From Oscillospiraceae bacterium (GTDB taxonomy: Bacteria > Bacillota > Clostridia > Oscillospirales > Acutalibacteraceae), in the NCBI GenBank assembly GCA_029004655.1, contig JAQVYP010000132.1, positions 1 through 5,220 on the forward strand: 5,220 bases of DNA, given 5' to 3'. Below, piece after piece: positions 1 to 5,220 of the stretch; the first letter of the stretch is position 1; every line of letters starts with the position of its first letter. Both the position numbers and the translations under genes were made by a program. The notes beneath the pieces were generated by a model. It was not told the origin of the DNA, did not search any database, and saw only the letters and a list, made by a program, of their open reading frames with translations.

Positions 1-585
1 TTTTCCTTTACCAACAGCACTGTGAAAACAATGGATAAAAGTGAGAAGAGAAGACTTCTTGACGACATAACGCTATATTGCCAGGAAAAGGGGTATAGAC
101 GAGATTCTATTTGGACCTTCTCAAATTGTGAGAATGCAAAGTATTCGTCTATGACACGAGATAATTTTCTTGGGTTTGGTTGCTCTGCTACTACACTTTT
201 AAATGATCAGTTTAAGATTAATACATTTTCAGTTGAAGAATATCAAAAACGAATATTTTCCCACAAGCTACCGACTTCGCTTACATTACGTTTTTCAAGA
301 AGACAGCGAATGATATATTATTTGTTTTGGACTGCCTATAGTACATGCGTAAATCCGGATGCCTTTGAAGAGTTTTTCGGCATACCACTAAAAAAGATGT
401 TTGGCTTTGAGATTTGGCTTGCTAAAAAATTGAATTTTATTTTAATGGACAACGGTAAATACTGCATGACGTTAAAAGGCGCATTTTATTATCATTATTA
501 CGAGAATTTTTATACTCTTTCTTATATTGATAAAATGTGGGGAATAATGAGAAATAAAGCTTTTCCAAATATGATAAAATTCTAA
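1..585 (+). CDS. HemN/HemW-like radical SAM protein (coproporphyrinogen III oxidase family), C-terminal part
   Basis: The reading frame is open from the first base, so this is the 3' part of a longer gene; the in-frame GTG at 22 and ATG at 31 are internal codons, not starts. The 194 visible residues resemble the C-terminal region of oxygen-independent coproporphyrinogen III oxidase-like proteins. The segment SIWTFSNCENAKYSSMTRDN leads into FLGFGCSATTLL, where the GFG (about residues 58-60 of the visible part) matches the conserved glycine motif after the radical SAM barrel. An EEY segment follows, then the helical, aromatic-rich C-terminal domain. The CxxxCxxC cluster that would hold the 4Fe-4S centre must lie outside the window, so catalysis cannot be judged. 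Relatives act in haem synthesis, haem handling or haem degradation (HemN, HemW, HutW/ChuW-like), and I cannot tell which applies. The gene ends at TAA 583-585, with a strong terminator 68 nt beyond. Confidence 0.75.
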   Translation, partial: FSFTNSTVKTMDKSEKRRLLDDITLYCQEKGYRRDSIWTFSNCENAKYSSMTRDNFLGFGCSATTLLNDQFKINTFSVEEYQKRIFSHKLPTSLTLRFSRRQRMIYYLFWTAYSTCVNPDAFEEFFGIPLKKMFGFEIWLAKKLNFILMDNGKYCMTLKGAFYYHYYENFYTLSYIDKMWGIMRNKAFPNMIKF

Positions 586-653
586 TGCTTTGGGAAATGA
601 GCATATTGTGAATTTAAATTTCTTGCATCTTTTTTGTAGTACCCTTGCATTTT

Positions 654-707
654 AAGAACCCTGTATTTAAGCTATAAACGGCTTGATTACAGGGTTCTTA
701 CTTTTTT
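654..707 (+). terminator. Rho-independent terminator of the radical SAM gene
   Basis: A perfect 12-bp stem pairs AAGAACCCTGTA (654-665) with TACAGGGTTCTT (688-699). After one T-T mismatch the stem continues with six more pairs (667-672 with 681-686, one of them a G-U), leaving an 8-nt loop at 673-680. The hairpin is followed by AC and a run of six T (702-707). The A/T-balanced outer stem and the T tract are typical of a low-GC Firmicute terminator. It lies 68 nt after the stop codon of the upstream gene. Confidence 0.88.
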
Positions 708-752
708 GGGTTAAATAATATCAGGAGTTTAAACCCCGTTTTTGAAAATATT

Positions 753-822
753 ATACTAATTCCAATTAAAAAGTGACCAAAATCCTCGCAAATCTTGGTC
801 ACTTTTTAATTGGAATTAGTAT
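753..822. repeat. Long perfect palindromic repeat (28-bp arms, 14-nt loop), probably a dispersed element
   Basis: The left arm at 753-780 and the right arm at 795-822 are exact reverse complements over all 28 positions, with a 14-nt loop at 781-794. The inner part has an A5 tract (768-772), the stem GTGACCAA/TTGGTCAC, then a T5 tract (803-807), so it can form a terminator hairpin on either strand. It would serve fucU, whose stop lies 81 nt away, and could also block leftover transcription from the radical SAM gene. The outer part, beginning ATACTAATTCCAA, is not needed for termination and recurs at the right end of the window. Together these suggest a copy of a dispersed REP- or MITE-like palindrome. 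There is no transposase and no clear target-site duplication. The remaining gap, 823-903, shows only AT-rich sequence with no gene or strong hairpin. Confidence 0.85.
768..807 (-). terminator. Probable fucI-fucU operon terminator, inside the palindromic repeat
   Basis: Read on the minus strand, this gives AAAAAGTGACCAA, a 14-nt loop, then TTGGTCACTTTTT, which is a stem followed by a T tract. The structure is symmetric and so works in principle in both directions. It is the only strong hairpin between the fucU stop at 904 and the convergent gene's terminator at 654-707. Its role as the operon terminator is inferred from position. Confidence 0.6.
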
Positions 823-903
823 TAGTTATGTTCATCTTAAAAACCCGACGGCTGCCAGATTTGTGGGAATTCTTTCAACAATCAAGCCTATTTTTTACCT
901 TGC

Positions 904-1344
904 TTACTCAACAACAACGCCCTTTTGCAGCATAATGTTTGCATACAGTGCTTTTTCGCTTGTTGCAATAATTGCATAAGCGGTTTTGGCTTGTTCATAG
1001 AATGCAAAACGCTCGATATTTCCAACTGCTTTTGCGCCGCGTTGGTCATTCAATGAAACTATTTTTTTGTATTCTTCCCAAATCGGTGTTTCAACAGTGT
1101 CCCCATCCATAACCTGCATCAGATTAACTGGATTTTCTACATATGAATCGAGTGGAAACACCTTTAAAATTGCACTTAGTAATTCCGGCACTCCATGACC
1201 GTCACAGCGAATTACCTTTGCATTTTTTCCAATGCTTTCGGCGGGAAAATTGCCATCGGCTATTACCAAACGGTCGCTATGTCCCATCTCGCATAAAACC
1301 TTTAATAGCTCCGGAGATAAAATTTGCGGTATTCCCTTTAACAT
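904..1344 (-). CDS. fucU: L-fucose mutarotase (RbsD/FucU family)
   Basis: A cytoplasmic enzyme of the RbsD/FucU family that interconverts the alpha and beta anomers of L-fucose and so feeds the correct anomer to fucose isomerase. The 146 residues match the family's usual length of about 140-150. The N-terminus MLKGIPQILSPELLKVLCEM leads into GHSDRLVIADGNFPAES, with the family histidine at residue 22 and an aspartate at 30. The C-terminal signature ERFAFYEQAKTAYAIIATSE (111-130) holds the conserved Arg112 and Tyr116, which favours FucU over a plain ribose pyranase. The ATG start is supported by GGAGGT at 1351-1356 (minus strand), 6 nt upstream. The gene is 35 nt downstream of fucI on the same strand, so the two are almost certainly co-transcribed. 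The start, length and motifs all look intact. Confidence 0.93.
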   Translation of the reverse strand: MLKGIPQILSPELLKVLCEMGHSDRLVIADGNFPAESIGKNAKVIRCDGHGVPELLSAILKVFPLDSYVENPVNLMQVMDGDTVETPIWEEYKKIVSLNDQRGAKAVGNIERFAFYEQAKTAYAIIATSEKALYANIMLQKGVVVE

Positions 1345-1379
1345 TTTGTTACCTCCAAAATATCATTTTCCAAACATCC

Positions 1380-3173
1380 TTATTTGAACAGCGGTCCATA
1401 AGCCTGACATGCGCGGAAATCTTGTCCCTCTTTGTCCATGCCGAAAGCATTCCATGCTGCCGGGCGGAAAATCTTGTCTTCCGGTACGTTATGCGTACAA
1501 ACAGGGATACGAAGAATGGAGCAAAGTGATATTAAATCAGCACCGATATGGCCGTATGAAATAGCACCGTGGTTTGCGCCCCAGTTATTCATTAAATCAT
1601 AAGCAGACTTAAATGCGCCCTCACCTGTTATTCTAGGTGTAAACCATGTGCAAGGCCATGTATAGTCGGTGCGTTTCCAAAGTATATCGGAAACCTCATC
1701 TGAAAGATTAACTGTCCAGCCTTCTGCAATCTGCAGAACAGGGCCAATTCCCTTAACAAGATTAAGGCGAATCATAGTAGCAGGCATTTCTGCTCGTGTT
1801 AAGAATCTTGATGAGAATCCGCCGCCTCTAAAGTAGCCGTTATCAGCCGCACACCATTCGGTTGCGTCAGTCATAGCATCAATGTCACTTGTCGTAACAT
1901 CATACCAAGGCTTCATAACACCGTTGCCGTTTTCGTCCTTGCATTCGCCGCAAGCATCAAGGCAGCAAGCGCCGGAGTTGATAAGATGAATAAATCCGTC
2001 AGCTTGCAGAGCCTTACCCTCAATGCTGTAGCCTGTTGTTCTCTTAACGGCGTCACCGCTCCAATATGTACGGACATCGGCAAACATCTGAGCACGGTTG
2101 GTTAGCAATTTCATAAAGAGCATACCAATCCCGTTAAGAACATCATTTTCCGTTGCAAGAATGTATGGCTCACGCGCACCATTCCAGTCAAACGAAGAAT
2201 TAAGTAGTGCCTCCGGATAATCAGCATTAGGATAGAAATCTGTCCACTGACGCTGTCCCTGGAAGCCTGCGGCAATTGCATTATGTCCGACCATTTCTTC
2301 TTCACAGCCGGCAGGTAAATTTTGATTGCCATTCATAAGGTCTTTAATAATGCACATCATTTTTACGACAAATTCAAGATCCTTTTCCTTCTGCTCATCG
2401 CTACTCTTAACAAAGTCAGGATTTTTATCCAAACCGATTTTGCACTTTTCTTTAGTCCATTTTAATGCCTTTTGGAATTCAGCCTCGTCATAAATGCCCT
2501 CTGACATTCTTCTGATAATTTCTACCTCGTCAACTGATTCGACGCGCATTCCAAGATATTCTTCAATGAATTCTGGGCTTATGATTGAGCCGCCGATACC
2601 CATTGTTACAGAACCGATTTGCAGATATGATTTTCCGCGCATTGTTGCAGCGGCAACTGCGGCACGGCCAAATCTAAGTAGTTTATCCTTAACATCTTCA
2701 GGAATTACTGTATCATCCATATCCTGAACATCATGCCCGTAAATTCCGAAAGCCGGAAGTCCTTTTTGTGCATGAGTGGCAAGGACTGACGCTAAATAAA
2801 CCGCGCCCGGTCTTTCAGTAGCATTAAGGCCCCAAACACCTTTGATTGTCATGGTGTCCATATCCATTGTTTCTGCGCCATAGCACCAGCAAGGTGTAAC
2901 TGTGAGGGTAATATCAACTCCCTCTTTTTTAAATTGTGCGGCACAAGCGGCTGCTTCACCCACACCACCGATTGTTGTATTGGAAATAACCGTTTTAACC
3001 GGCTCTCCGTTTGAATATTTAAGATTTTCTGTGAATAATTTGGCTGCTGACTTAGCCATATTCATAGTTTGGTCTTCCAGTGATTCTCTGACCTTCAGCG
3101 GTCCTCGGCGACCATCAATTACAGGACGTATACCAATTACAGGATAATCTCCGATTAATCTACTATTTGACAT
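1380..3173 (-). CDS. fucI: L-fucose isomerase
   Basis: A cytoplasmic, Mn2+-dependent ketol isomerase that converts L-fucose to L-fuculose, the first committed step of the phosphorylative fucose pathway; family members often also accept D-arabinose. The 597 residues match the family (E. coli FucI is 591) and similarity runs end to end: IGIRPVIDGRRGPLKVRESL near the N-terminus, TVTPCWCYGAETMDMD (91-106), TERPGAVYLASVLATHAQKG (119-138), NAIAAGFQGQRQWTDFYPNA (298-317), and EGQDFRACQAYGPLFK at the C-terminus. The metal ligands known in E. coli (Glu337, Asp361, His528) correspond to Glu342 in ATEND, Asp366 in FADVRTYW and His535 in NWGANHG, so the enzyme should be active. The ATG start has AAAGGAGA at 3181-3188 (minus strand), 7 nt upstream. 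It is the first gene of the fucI-fucU unit and is divergent from the AraC-type regulator gene. Confidence 0.97.
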   Translation of the reverse strand: MSNSRLIGDYPVIGIRPVIDGRRGPLKVRESLEDQTMNMAKSAAKLFTENLKYSNGEPVKTVISNTTIGGVGEAAACAAQFKKEGVDITLTVTPCWCYGAETMDMDTMTIKGVWGLNATERPGAVYLASVLATHAQKGLPAFGIYGHDVQDMDDTVIPEDVKDKLLRFGRAAVAAATMRGKSYLQIGSVTMGIGGSIISPEFIEEYLGMRVESVDEVEIIRRMSEGIYDEAEFQKALKWTKEKCKIGLDKNPDFVKSSDEQKEKDLEFVVKMMCIIKDLMNGNQNLPAGCEEEMVGHNAIAAGFQGQRQWTDFYPNADYPEALLNSSFDWNGAREPYILATENDVLNGIGMLFMKLLTNRAQMFADVRTYWSGDAVKRTTGYSIEGKALQADGFIHLINSGACCLDACGECKDENGNGVMKPWYDVTTSDIDAMTDATEWCAADNGYFRGGGFSSRFLTRAEMPATMIRLNLVKGIGPVLQIAEGWTVNLSDEVSDILWKRTDYTWPCTWFTPRITGEGAFKSAYDLMNNWGANHGAISYGHIGADLISLCSILRIPVCTHNVPEDKIFRPAAWNAFGMDKEGQDFRACQAYGPLFK

Positions 3174-3211
3174 AAGAAAATCTCCTTTAAAAATATTGTT
3201 ATTTTAATTGT

Positions 3212-3240
3212 ATTATATTATTGATTATCCATAAATACTT
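3212..3240 (-). promoter_or_regulatory. Predicted fucI-fucU promoter with a weak -35
   Basis: On the minus strand a perfect TATAAT -10 box occupies 3217-3212. Seventeen bases upstream, the -35 position (3240-3235) reads AAGTAT, a poor match to TTGACA. Transcription would start near 3205, about 30 nt before the fucI start codon. A perfect -10 with a poor -35 is common in activator-dependent promoters, which fits control by the divergent AraC-type protein. This is a prediction from sequence only, in a very AT-rich region where TATAAT can arise by chance. Confidence 0.5.
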
Positions 3241-3250
3241 GTGGTATTAT
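3221..3250 (+). promoter_or_regulatory. Predicted promoter of the AraC-type regulator gene (extended -10)
   Basis: A -35 box TTGATT (3221-3226) and a -10 box TATTAT (3245-3250) are separated by 18 nt. A TG dinucleotide one base upstream of the -10 (3242-3243) makes this an extended -10 promoter. Transcription would start near 3257, about 34 nt before the ATG. The -35 box lies inside the predicted spacer of the divergent fucI promoter, so both promoters share the same 30 bp of DNA. Confidence 0.5.
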
Positions 3251-3290
3251 AGTTAAAAAGTATAACAATATTCAGATTTTAGGAGATAAC

Positions 3291-4166
3291 ATGAAATATT
3301 CAGATTTTAATGAGAAAGAGCAACACGGATCTATCGATTTTCCAATCGAATATTACTATGTAACCCCTGCGCATTCACAATATGAAATGCAGATTCATTG
3401 GCACAAAGAATTCGAAATTGTACGCGTTTTAGAAGGCACTTTTACTGCTTTTATTGATACCATTAAATATGAAATGAATGAAGGCGACATACTGTTTGTT
3501 GGCTGTGGTTCATTGCACAGCGGAATACCATTCGACTGCATCTACGAATGTGTTGTTTTTGATATAAACATGTTACTAAAGCACCACAACGATATTGCAA
3601 GCAAATTTTTAAAGCCGCTGATTAACAGCACATCTATAATTAAGGGATACTTGAAAAATGATGGTGACACTGAACTTTCAAAAATAATTGATGAAATATT
3701 CAGCATTCTTAAAAACAGCGAAGAATTCAGTGAAATGCTGATATATAGTGTGCTTTATAAATTCTTTTATCATATATTCAACAACAATTATATTTTAGAT
3801 ACGAAACTTTTAACAAACAAAGTACACAATCAAATTAAAACCCTTCACGAATTAATCGATTGGATTGAAAGCAACTATTCTTCAAATATTACCTTGGAAG
3901 ATTTAGCAAAAGTTTCGGGAATGAGTCCCAAATATCTCTGTCACTTTTTCAAACTGTATACGTCACACACACCGATTGATTATGTTAATTTTTATAGAAT
4001 AGAATGTGCTTGCAATGAACTTAAAACAAATGATTTTTCGATTACGGATATAGCTTTTCGCTGTGGATTTAACGATTTAAGCTATTTTATAAAGACTTTC
4101 AAAAAATACAAAGGTGTTTCGCCTAAGCAATACATAAAACAAGTAGCAACTAATAAAAAGCTATAA
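3291..4166 (+). CDS. AraC-family transcriptional regulator with N-terminal cupin domain
   Basis: A cytoplasmic, ligand-responsive DNA-binding regulator of 291 residues, the normal size for this family. The N-terminal half is an AraC-binding-type cupin: IHWHKEFEIVRVLEGTFTAF (35-54) carries the typical His/Glu pattern of the first cupin motif, and EGDILFV followed by SLHSGIP (64-80) forms the second. The C-terminal domain (about 183-284) has two helix-turn-helix units: TLEDLAKVSGMSPKYLCHFF (201-220), and SITDIAFRCGFNDLSYFIKT (250-269) followed by FKKYKGVSPKQY, the family signature. The ATG start is preceded by AGGAGA at 3281-3286. The gene is divergent from fucI across 117 nt, which makes it the likely regulator of fucI-fucU. 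The ligand is not evident from the sequence; fucose or a host-glycan sugar is a guess from context. It is more AT-rich than fucI. Confidence 0.92.
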   Translation: MKYSDFNEKEQHGSIDFPIEYYYVTPAHSQYEMQIHWHKEFEIVRVLEGTFTAFIDTIKYEMNEGDILFVGCGSLHSGIPFDCIYECVVFDINMLLKHHNDIASKFLKPLINSTSIIKGYLKNDGDTELSKIIDEIFSILKNSEEFSEMLIYSVLYKFFYHIFNNNYILDTKLLTNKVHNQIKTLHELIDWIESNYSSNITLEDLAKVSGMSPKYLCHFFKLYTSHTPIDYVNFYRIECACNELKTNDFSITDIAFRCGFNDLSYFIKTFKKYKGVSPKQYIKQVATNKKL

Positions 4167-4179
4167 ATCAAGCGCATCC

Positions 4180-4242
4180 GCGATTTTGCAATCAACTAAA
4201 TAATACTTTGTGAAGTTAAATAAATGTGAAAGCAAAAATCGC
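4180..4242. repeat. Imperfect inverted repeat downstream of the AraC-type gene
   Basis: GCGATTTTGC (4180-4189) and GCAAAAATCGC (4232-4242) are complementary apart from one extra A in the right arm, with 42 nt between them. It starts 14 nt after the regulator's stop codon and is the only notable hairpin candidate there. It lacks a following T tract and the loop is long, so it is a poor terminator; it could instead be a decayed repeat. Confidence 0.35.
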
Positions 4243-4318
4243 AATCTCGTCTGCACCGCCGCAAGCAGTGAAACCACAGCTAATGAGGCAACTGAGTTAA
4301 ATTAAAAATCTTATATTC

Positions 4319-4342
4319 AAAAAAACCTAAATAACAGGTTTT
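4319..4342 (-). terminator. Possible weak terminator overlapping the end of tcdA
   Basis: On the minus strand AAAACCT (4342-4336), a 7-nt loop, and AGGTTTT (4328-4322) form a hairpin, with the T tract running on to seven T (4325-4319). It includes the last codons and the TAG stop (4329-4327) of tcdA. The stem has only three strong pairs, so this is a weak call, but no better terminator exists between tcdA and the convergent AraC-type gene. Confidence 0.4.
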
Positions 4343-5094
4343 ATTTGTGCAATATCCTTGATTACCTCACCGGCTAAAATCAGCCCGGCAACTGATGGCA
4401 CAAAGGATATACTTCCTGGAACTTGTCTTCTGATGGTGCATTTCCGCTTTGTTCCCGGAGGACAAACACAATTATATTTGCAACTGTTTTCCGAATCTTC
4501 CAGAGGTTTTAATGGTTGTTCTCTAGAGTATACCACTTTCAAATGTTTAATGCCTCGCTTACGCAGTTCTGAGCGCATAACCTTGGCAAGTGGACATACT
4601 GATGTTTTGTAAATATCAGCGACTTCAAATCGGGTTGGATCTAACTTGTTCCCTGCTCCCATGCAGCTAATGATTGGCACATTAACTTTTTGCGCGCATT
4701 CCACCAATGCTAATTTTGCTGAAACAGTGTCTATGGCATCTATAATATATGAATATTGCGAAAAATCAAATTGGTCAGCATGTTCGGCATCAAAAAAACA
4801 TTTGTGTACTACCACATTTATATTAGGATTAATATCCAAAAGACGATCTTTCATTACATCGACCTTTAATTTTCCAACTGTTGAACGTGTTGCAATTAGT
4901 TGACGATTAATATTAGTTAAGCAAATATTATCATCATCAATTAAATCAATTGCTCCAACTCCGCTTCGTGCCAGTGCATCAGCAGTATATGTGCCAACGC
5001 CTCCAATACCAAACACGGCAACTCGCGCGTTTGCAAGCCGTTCCATTGCATCACTACCAAGCAAAAGTTCTGTTCTTGAAAATTGATTTAGCAT
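4327..5094 (-). CDS. tcdA: tRNA threonylcarbamoyladenosine dehydratase (E1-like, TcdA/YgdL/CsdL family)
   Basis: An ATP-dependent cytoplasmic enzyme that dehydrates t6A at position 37 of ANN-decoding tRNAs to the cyclic form ct6A. From the chosen start it is 255 residues, close to the family length. It has the E1-like nucleotide-binding fold: GIGGVG (29-34), LIDDDNICLTNINRQ (51-65) with the Asp cluster and Arg of the ATP site, and DAIDTVSAKLAL (119-130). The TcdA-specific parts SCMGAGNKLDPTRFEVADIY (143-162) and SFVPSVAGLILAGEVIKDI near the C-terminus separate it from ThiF and MoeB. A cysteine cluster C-x3-C-x-C-x7-C lies at 205-219. The frame is open back to a TTG at 5181, but homology begins at MLNQFSRTELLLG, so I chose ATG 5094. 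Its ribosome site is weak (AAAGG, 13 nt upstream); ATG 5106 is the alternative. It is convergent with the AraC-type gene and has no functional link to fucose. Confidence 0.92.
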   Translation of the reverse strand: MLNQFSRTELLLGSDAMERLANARVAVFGIGGVGTYTADALARSGVGAIDLIDDDNICLTNINRQLIATRSTVGKLKVDVMKDRLLDINPNINVVVHKCFFDAEHADQFDFSQYSYIIDAIDTVSAKLALVECAQKVNVPIISCMGAGNKLDPTRFEVADIYKTSVCPLAKVMRSELRKRGIKHLKVVYSREQPLKPLEDSENSCKYNCVCPPGTKRKCTIRRQVPGSISFVPSVAGLILAGEVIKDIAQIKPVI

Positions 5095-5152
5095 ATTAAT
5101 AACCATACCTTTCGGGCACAACACACAATTAATATCACACAAAATGGTGATT

Positions 5153-5181
5153 ATTATGCGTCTGTGTCGCAGTTGCCGCAA
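5153..5181 (-). promoter_or_regulatory. Possible tcdA promoter
   Basis: On the minus strand TTGCGG (5181-5176) and CATAAT (5158-5153) are separated by exactly 17 nt. The -10 matches consensus at five of six positions; the -35 is weaker. Transcription would start near 5145, about 50 nt before the ATG at 5094. If real, it rules out the upstream TTG at 5181 as a start, since that codon would be the -35 box. Confidence 0.35.
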
Positions 5182-5199
5182 GGGCTAGAGTGGCACATC

Positions 5200-5220
5200 T
5201 TATACTAATTCCAAATAAAA
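5200..5220. repeat. Partial second copy of the palindromic repeat, cut by the window end
   Basis: Positions 5200-5220 match 751-771, the outer left arm of the palindrome at 753-822, at 20 of 21 positions; the first 15 are identical (TTATACTAATTCCAA) and the one difference is A for T at 5215. It lies upstream of tcdA. The rest of the element, including any second arm, would be beyond the window. Confidence 0.6.

Larger units (their letters stand above)
3192..3272. repeat. 11-bp inverted repeat flanking the divergent promoters, candidate operator half-sites
   Basis: AATATTGTTAT (3192-3202) and ATAACAATATT (3262-3272) are exact reverse complements, separated by 59 nt. Each copy begins 9-11 nt beyond the predicted -10 box of one promoter, so each would lie just downstream of one transcription start. 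This symmetry suggests paired binding sites for a regulator, probably the adjacent AraC-type protein. The repeat is AT-rich (9 of 11 positions), so a chance match is possible; the position rather than the sequence is the main argument. Confidence 0.4.

Noticed and set aside
22..33. GTG (22) or ATG (31) as a true start, making a short stand-alone protein
   Set aside because: The frame stays open to the first base, no ribosome binding site precedes either codon, and homology indicates the middle of a longer radical SAM protein.
773..979. A 68-codon plus-strand open frame with a hydrophobic-looking product
   Set aside because: It starts inside the palindromic repeat, has no ribosome binding site and runs antisense into the 3' end of fucU.
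1143..1529. A 128-codon plus-strand open frame
   Set aside because: It lies antisense across fucU and fucI, both clear by homology. It has no ribosome site and no recognisable domain.
1913..3147. Several 60-81 codon open frames on both strands
   Set aside because: All lie inside fucI in other frames and have low-complexity or unnatural-looking products; they are shadows of a well-conserved gene.
4358..4903. Two plus-strand open frames of about 85 codons
   Set aside because: They are antisense to tcdA, with no ribosome sites and no recognisable domains.
5095..5181. N-terminal extension of TcdA from a TTG codon at 5181
   Set aside because: The extra 29 residues do not resemble the family, there is no ribosome site at the TTG, and a plausible promoter overlaps it.
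823..5199. A composite transposon bounded by the two repeat copies
   Set aside because: No transposase or target duplication is visible, the right copy is incomplete, and tcdA is a housekeeping gene; the copies are better explained as scattered palindromic repeats.

Overview
The window looks like chromosomal DNA from a low-GC, Gram-positive, anaerobic Firmicute, most likely a gut-type Clostridium relative (class Clostridia). The evidence is AT-rich intergenic DNA, strong GGAGG-type ribosome binding sites, Rho-independent terminators, and protein variants of the clostridial type. This is inference from sequence character only; no species is claimed.

Layout from left to right. (1) Positions 1-585 (+) hold the C-terminal part of a HemN/HemW-like radical SAM protein (coproporphyrinogen III oxidase family) that runs in from outside the window. 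A strong intrinsic terminator follows at 654-707. (2) Positions 753-822 are a perfect 28-bp inverted repeat with a 14-nt loop. It is far longer than a terminator needs and shares its outer 21 nt (one mismatch) with the last bases of the window (5200-5220), so it is probably a dispersed palindromic element. (3) Positions 904-3173 (-) are a two-gene fucose unit, fucI (L-fucose isomerase) then fucU (L-fucose mutarotase), separated by 35 nt. (4) Positions 3174-3290 are a divergent control region with overlapping back-to-back promoters and an 11-bp inverted repeat placed just downstream of both predicted transcription starts. (5) Positions 3291-4166 (+) encode an AraC-family regulator with an N-terminal cupin domain, which is the obvious candidate regulator of fucI-fucU. 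(6) Positions 4167-4326 contain no gene. (7) Positions 4327-5094 (-) encode TcdA, the tRNA t6A dehydratase, a housekeeping gene unrelated to fucose. (8) The window ends in the partial second repeat copy.

How the genes work together: FucU interconverts the anomers of L-fucose and FucI isomerises L-fucose to L-fuculose, so the pair makes up the first steps of fucose catabolism. The kinase (fucK), aldolase (fucA) and transporter needed to finish the pathway are not in this window. The AraC-type regulator probably senses a sugar or sugar-derived ligand and controls the divergent pair.

I found no CRISPR array, tRNA, rRNA, transposase or defence system. The least explained features are the palindromic repeat family and the symmetric operator-like repeat between fucI and the regulator gene.
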